64,000 nt of DNA from Methylohalomonas lacus (GTDB lineage: Bacteria > Pseudomonadota > Gammaproteobacteria > Methylohalomonadales > Methylohalomonadaceae): the NCBI RefSeq assembly GCF_024808875.1, contig NZ_JANUCT010000005.1, forward strand, positions 124,001 through 188,000, written 5' to 3'. A program made the translations under genes and the position numbers. Shown here in pieces: positions 61,401 through 64,000 of this stretch. Below the pieces are notes generated by a model. That model searched no databases. It saw only the letters and a list, made by a program, of their open reading frames with translations, and was not told the DNA's origin. Each line of letters begins with the position of its first letter. Position 1 is the first letter of the stretch.

Positions 61401-62060
61401 GGCGGCTTCAACGGCCGCCGCCCGGTCGGGTGCCTGTTCGTGCACCCGGCGCAGGGCTTCGGCGGCGCGTCGGTTGTCACCGGCCGCTAGCCACCATCTG
61501 GCAGCCTTCTGCCAGGCGCTGTAACGCTGGTCCGGGCTGACCGCTGCCAGGCGCTCGTAAATCGCTGCGGCCCGGTCCGGCCGTTCTACCGCCAGCCAGT
61601 CAACGGCCAGGGTTTCGAGCTGTTCGGCACTCAGGTCATCCAGCGGCAGGGCCTTGCTATAACGTTCCATCAACAGGCGCCCGGCATCATGTTCGAGCGT
61701 ATCCGCCGGCACACTGTTGAAAATCTGGACTGCCAGCCGGAATCTGAGCCAGGCGATCTCGGGGCTAGCCTGCTCGATACGCTCAAGCAGTGCCAGTGCC
61801 TCGGCGAAACGTGCTGCGGCGCGGTATTCCCGCGCCAGTCCGAGTATCAGTTCCGGATCGTCCGGCGTCGCCCGCAACAGGTTTTCCTTGTAACTGATCG
61901 AAACGCTGTCGGACCCCGCGCTTTCCGGTGTTTCACGGATAATCTGGTGGTGCAGCGGAAAGAGCACATAGAGCACCAGTGCGAGTATGGCAACAAGTCC
62001 CACTAATGCCAGTGGGTTGATGAGGGTGGCCGGCCGACGGGATGCCGTTGGTTCAGCCAC
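58440..62060 (-). CDS. pelB: Pel export porin PelB (TPR scaffold and beta-barrel)
   Basis: A 1206-residue protein in the usual size range of PelB. An N-terminal membrane anchor (LINPLALVGLVAILALVLYVLF, about 14-35) is followed by about 800 residues of TPR helices (for example ALALLERIEQASPEIAWLRF) and a C-terminal outer-membrane barrel (about 890-1206) ending KYQYFFGR. It bridges the periplasm, binding PelA and PelC, and lets Pel leave the cell. Translation starts at a GTG (62060) inside the end of pelA, eight bases overlapping, so the two are coupled. Confidence 0.94.
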   Translation of the reverse strand: MAEPTASRRPATLINPLALVGLVAILALVLYVLFPLHHQIIRETPESAGSDSVSISYKENLLRATPDDPELILGLAREYRAAARFAEALALLERIEQASPEIAWLRFRLAVQIFNSVPADTLEHDAGRLLMERYSKALPLDDLSAEQLETLAVDWLAVERPDRAAAIYERLAAVSPDQRYSAWQKAARWWLAAGDNRRAAEALRRVHEQAPDRAAAVEAAERSLTVQRQVDESVALSWARDLLARYPDTLVLLDKGIEIARAHNAVPEMLQWSARFSALQPDSRAALERRIEIELATNHLERAAGSLRRLRDAYPDDTGVRKQLALVEEWVGNHQRALTQWQFVARSEVNPAHDQEVIRLARMLNDDAAVLAALERGYRHYGLDTEQRWTMIEILDHMGRPEQSIDYLQRWSTAGRMPERFWHKLAWLHEARGELDAALNTWTRYASEYDRDVTETLARARLHVRLWQPNKAQAVMASLNATPPADATEFWQLYGQLAWQAADMARVRDAYWQLHENGELDVTGYLRLIQTAFATGATQEAMIATRTGWQRHRDPEIIVTALTAASQAQQTEAVAELFRLAAKHPEALADNSNYWQLYGEYLYSQGQLDKAHDAYRKALAIRPHDSGLQAAMIYLLADSRRYAELEQALERWAGTARQSAELWPAYAVAYTALEKPRLALPWYQRAVKANPQNAMLLLDYADSLEWLGRHDSALRMRRHAVALLRQQFWSMEANETTQSTLMARLIPATSLFPVATRRALLVRMLTEPAAGDGRTGDTAAADTGLLLTWYLDQAMPAYARYWHQRAQLQRLDTELWQQLSLALQANDEAAIQAILVADAERGALDVNDRVTALRRLDHNGSAQRLALDHIGDDALTRASHRNLKRQAAELYREMPQNTGVELEMGALGDLDLLTERAWLTRSTESWTFTFEGGAVQFDDSALDADLTGLDQPAYIGTQVQWRQRRGQTGLRLRYSEASDADTLSLGLSQRWQLTRRLGIDAFASLRDEAIETGELRALGTRDRLGIGFDWSPTARDTLSINAAYNSYNTREDANHLGDGYQLEAVASRALMTGPTYQLTTRVLATTQQNSPVGSLPDDVARRLPAGSVGGDVVPDEYSFIGAGISFSRGLPGSDYPLVASPRFQLNLDAGYVSPDSSFGASASGAVGVSVIGSDELSLEASYSQSGTAAASSSYGVMLKYQYFFGR

Positions 62061-64000
62061 AGTGCATCTCGATCAATCCGGAATCCGGTGTTTTATATGC
62101 CAGGATCAGGTGATCGCCGCGCCGCTGTTGCCGGGCCTTGTCAGCATCGACACGGCAGCCATCGACACCGCCGAGTTCCACTTCCAGCGGCACGACTTCG
62201 GACTGCAGCCGGACTTCAATACGCTTGCCATCTTGCTGCCACTTCACGATGCGGCCGTTGGCGCGGACCAGATGCGGTTTGTCCGTTGGCTGCGACTGCA
62301 ATACCAGCCTGACCCTCGGCTCGCCGGTAAGCGCCACGTAACGGCCCTGCTCCAGATCACGAACACCGGCCACACCCTGCGACCGCTGCAAGTCCGGCCA
62401 GCCCAGCGATGCGGGCAGCCGCAGTGTGCGATTCGCCTCGGCGCCGGTTATCTGCCAGCTCTCGTCCAGCAGGCGCCGGGCGATACCCAGGTGATACCAG
62501 TTCTGGGCGGCACGACTGTAGGTACTGACATAGACCGGCAGGATCTCTTGTTCCAACGCGTAACCGTATACCTCATGCAGGGCCGAAAGCAGGGCCGGGG
62601 AACCCGCCGAATAGAAGTGGTAATAGATGTTGATGGGTTTCAGCCGGCGTGGCTGGTTGGTGATCTGGTAGGTTTCGATGACACGCCGGTAACCCCACAA
62701 TGGCGCAGTCATGTCATTGGTATAAACGTTCTCGTTAATCTGCGGCGCATAGACCTGCAGGTACTCGCCCTGTGGCCGCAACATCGGCGAGACGGCGGTG
62801 AGTGAGGGATTGTCGTTGGTCGCCGAGGTATTACCGCCGTTGAGATTCAGCAGCCCCTCGCGTTCGGCGATGGCCAGTGCTTCGGCCGAAGGCTGGGCGT
62901 CGCCGGTCCACAGCACGACACGGGTTTTCTTGTCTACCGGCGCCAGTTGCTCGTTGATGTACTGCGTCGAGCCGGCGATTTCCTTTTCCAGCGAATAGTG
63001 ATAACCCGGTATCGGCAGGTTGTAATTGAATCCGGCCGATGTCTGGCCCTCACCGGACACGACGCCTTGCTCCAGGCTGTGCCATTCGAACGGATGACTG
63101 AAGGTGTGCGTCGCGATCTCGACCCATGACAGCTGAAAGATCTTTCGGGCAATCGCCTCGACGGTCTGGCTTTGCTCGGGATACAGACCTTCAGGCCCGG
63201 TTTCGCCCTGGATAATCGACACCGTCGTCGGCACGCGGTAACGCTCGAGAATGCGGTCCAGGATGACCTGGCCGTTGTAGGGCGTGCCGGGCAAATCCGC
63301 CTGGCTTACCATACCGTCGCCGTCGATATGCGTGATGAGGTAACGCGAACCGTTTTCAGTGGTGGCGTCGGCCACGGGCATATCCGGCAACTGCAGCGCC
63401 GTGCGCAGGAACCGGAAGGGATCCAGCAACCAGCGCTCCTGACCCGGCATACCCTGTTCTATCAGCCAACCATAGGAAGCAAGCCCGCCCCAGTCGCCGC
63501 TCAGCACGGGCGTGTATTCGGTGCCCGCTGCATCACGCATGACGACATGCGCCTCGACATCATCGCGGGTGATGTTGACGCCGGTCGGTTCAACAATGTT
63601 CGATGCCGGCATGCCCTCGAAACCGACCATGTCATCATGTCGCACGATTGAGGCAGGACCGGTCTTGAGTGGTGGCGTCGGTTCGATGCTCATGGCTTGT
63701 GCCAACTCACCGGTTAGACTGATGCCCGGATCGCCGAACAGCGCCACCGGTACTCCGTTATCCATCTGCCGTAACAGCCACTCGCGGTAGCGCCCGGCAT
63801 CGGCAATTTCTTCGTTGAACCACGAGACAATACCGGCGTAGCGGCCGGCCAGCGTGTCGCTCGGCAACGGACCGCCGACGTCCACGTATTCCGCGCCGTA
63901 ACCGAGATATTCCAGCGGCGCGGCGAGGTACAGATGGCCACTACTGTTGGCGAGATCGCCGTTTTCGAGCTCGGCGGCGTTGTACATTACCAGTACCCGG
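62053..64000 (-). CDS. pelA: PelA, Pel deacetylase/hydrolase (partial, 5' end outside window)
   Basis: At least 648 residues; the frame remains open to the window edge (RVLVMYNAAELENGD), so the true start and the N-terminal glycoside-hydrolase domain lie beyond 64000. The visible part includes the polysaccharide deacetylase domain with the metal and catalytic motifs ITHIDGDGMVSQ and EIATHTFSHPFEW and the late YYHFYSAGSPALLSALHEVYGYA region. A C-terminal beta-sandwich follows. PelA deacetylates and trims Pel in the periplasm before export through PelB. It is the first gene of the operon, and its stop overlaps the GTG of pelB. Confidence 0.95.
   Translation of the reverse strand, partial: RVLVMYNAAELENGDLANSSGHLYLAAPLEYLGYGAEYVDVGGPLPSDTLAGRYAGIVSWFNEEIADAGRYREWLLRQMDNGVPVALFGDPGISLTGELAQAMSIEPTPPLKTGPASIVRHDDMVGFEGMPASNIVEPTGVNITRDDVEAHVVMRDAAGTEYTPVLSGDWGGLASYGWLIEQGMPGQERWLLDPFRFLRTALQLPDMPVADATTENGSRYLITHIDGDGMVSQADLPGTPYNGQVILDRILERYRVPTTVSIIQGETGPEGLYPEQSQTVEAIARKIFQLSWVEIATHTFSHPFEWHSLEQGVVSGEGQTSAGFNYNLPIPGYHYSLEKEIAGSTQYINEQLAPVDKKTRVVLWTGDAQPSAEALAIAEREGLLNLNGGNTSATNDNPSLTAVSPMLRPQGEYLQVYAPQINENVYTNDMTAPLWGYRRVIETYQITNQPRRLKPINIYYHFYSAGSPALLSALHEVYGYALEQEILPVYVSTYSRAAQNWYHLGIARRLLDESWQITGAEANRTLRLPASLGWPDLQRSQGVAGVRDLEQGRYVALTGEPRVRLVLQSQPTDKPHLVRANGRIVKWQQDGKRIEVRLQSEVVPLEVELGGVDGCRVDADKARQQRRGDHLILAYKTPDSGLIEMHCG

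Overview
This 64 kb window is chromosomal DNA of a gammaproteobacterium, free-living and probably of a Chromatiales-like lineage (the order is inference). Evidence: blocks in a gammaproteobacterial order (tRNA-Leu, tig, clpP, clpX, lon, hupB, tRNA-Val, tRNA-Asp, ppiD; cysS followed by a tRNA cluster; ampD-ampE; lpxH-ppiB), type IV pilus minor pilins, pel exopolysaccharide genes and a Fap-type amyloid locus. Coding density is high, GC is moderately high, and many genes are joined by 4-bp ATGA overlaps.

Layout. 1-1536 (-): type IV minor pilin genes (pilW partial, pilV, fimT). 1732-3465 (+): thiO, an Irr-like Fur regulator that looks leaderless, and tRNA-Thr followed by a hairpin array ending in a degenerate copy of the tRNA 3' end. 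3615-6813 (-): five-PAS GGDEF-EAL protein split by a one-base frameshift in an A9 tract. 7109-11139 (-): TonB-dependent receptor and two tandem paralogs of unknown family. 11263-14191: Sel1-SPOR protein, and an mtdA-type dehydrogenase divergent from fchA (tetrahydrofolate C1 module). 14251-18464 (-): nadC with an AGCS transporter, then egtC-egtB. 18549-23079: ampD-ampE, lpxH, ppiB, cysS, with REP-like repeats. 23228-24042 (+): tRNA-Pro, tRNA-Arg(UCU) interrupted by a 300-nt group I intron, tRNA-His and tRNA-Lys.

24063-31743 (-) is a biofilm amyloid locus. It holds two small secreted proteins, FapB-like and FapC-like amyloid subunits with the typical repeats, a C39-type FapD protease, a FapE-position protein and a FapF-like barrel. 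It follows a VpsR-like sigma-54 activator and has a well-formed -24/-12 promoter before the first gene. A REC-adenylate cyclase lies on the other side of the activator. 34370-43241 is the proteostasis block. 43248-45322 (-) carries a dicarboxylate/amino acid symporter and fabI. 45679-52286 (+) is a peptide-type ABC importer operon with an acyl-CoA thioesterase inside it. 52543-64000 (-) is the pel operon, pelA (cut by the window end) to pelG.

The genes converge on surface attachment and biofilm: type IV pili, Fap amyloid, Pel polysaccharide, and cyclic-nucleotide proteins that could control them (GGDEF-EAL protein, PelD with an RxxD site, REC-adenylate cyclase, VpsR-like activator). The most unusual items are the intron-containing tRNA-Arg with a common dispersed palindrome inside the intron, the A9 frameshift in the c-di-GMP gene, the extended Fap locus with its sigma-54 promoter, and the unknown paralog pair at 9680-11139.
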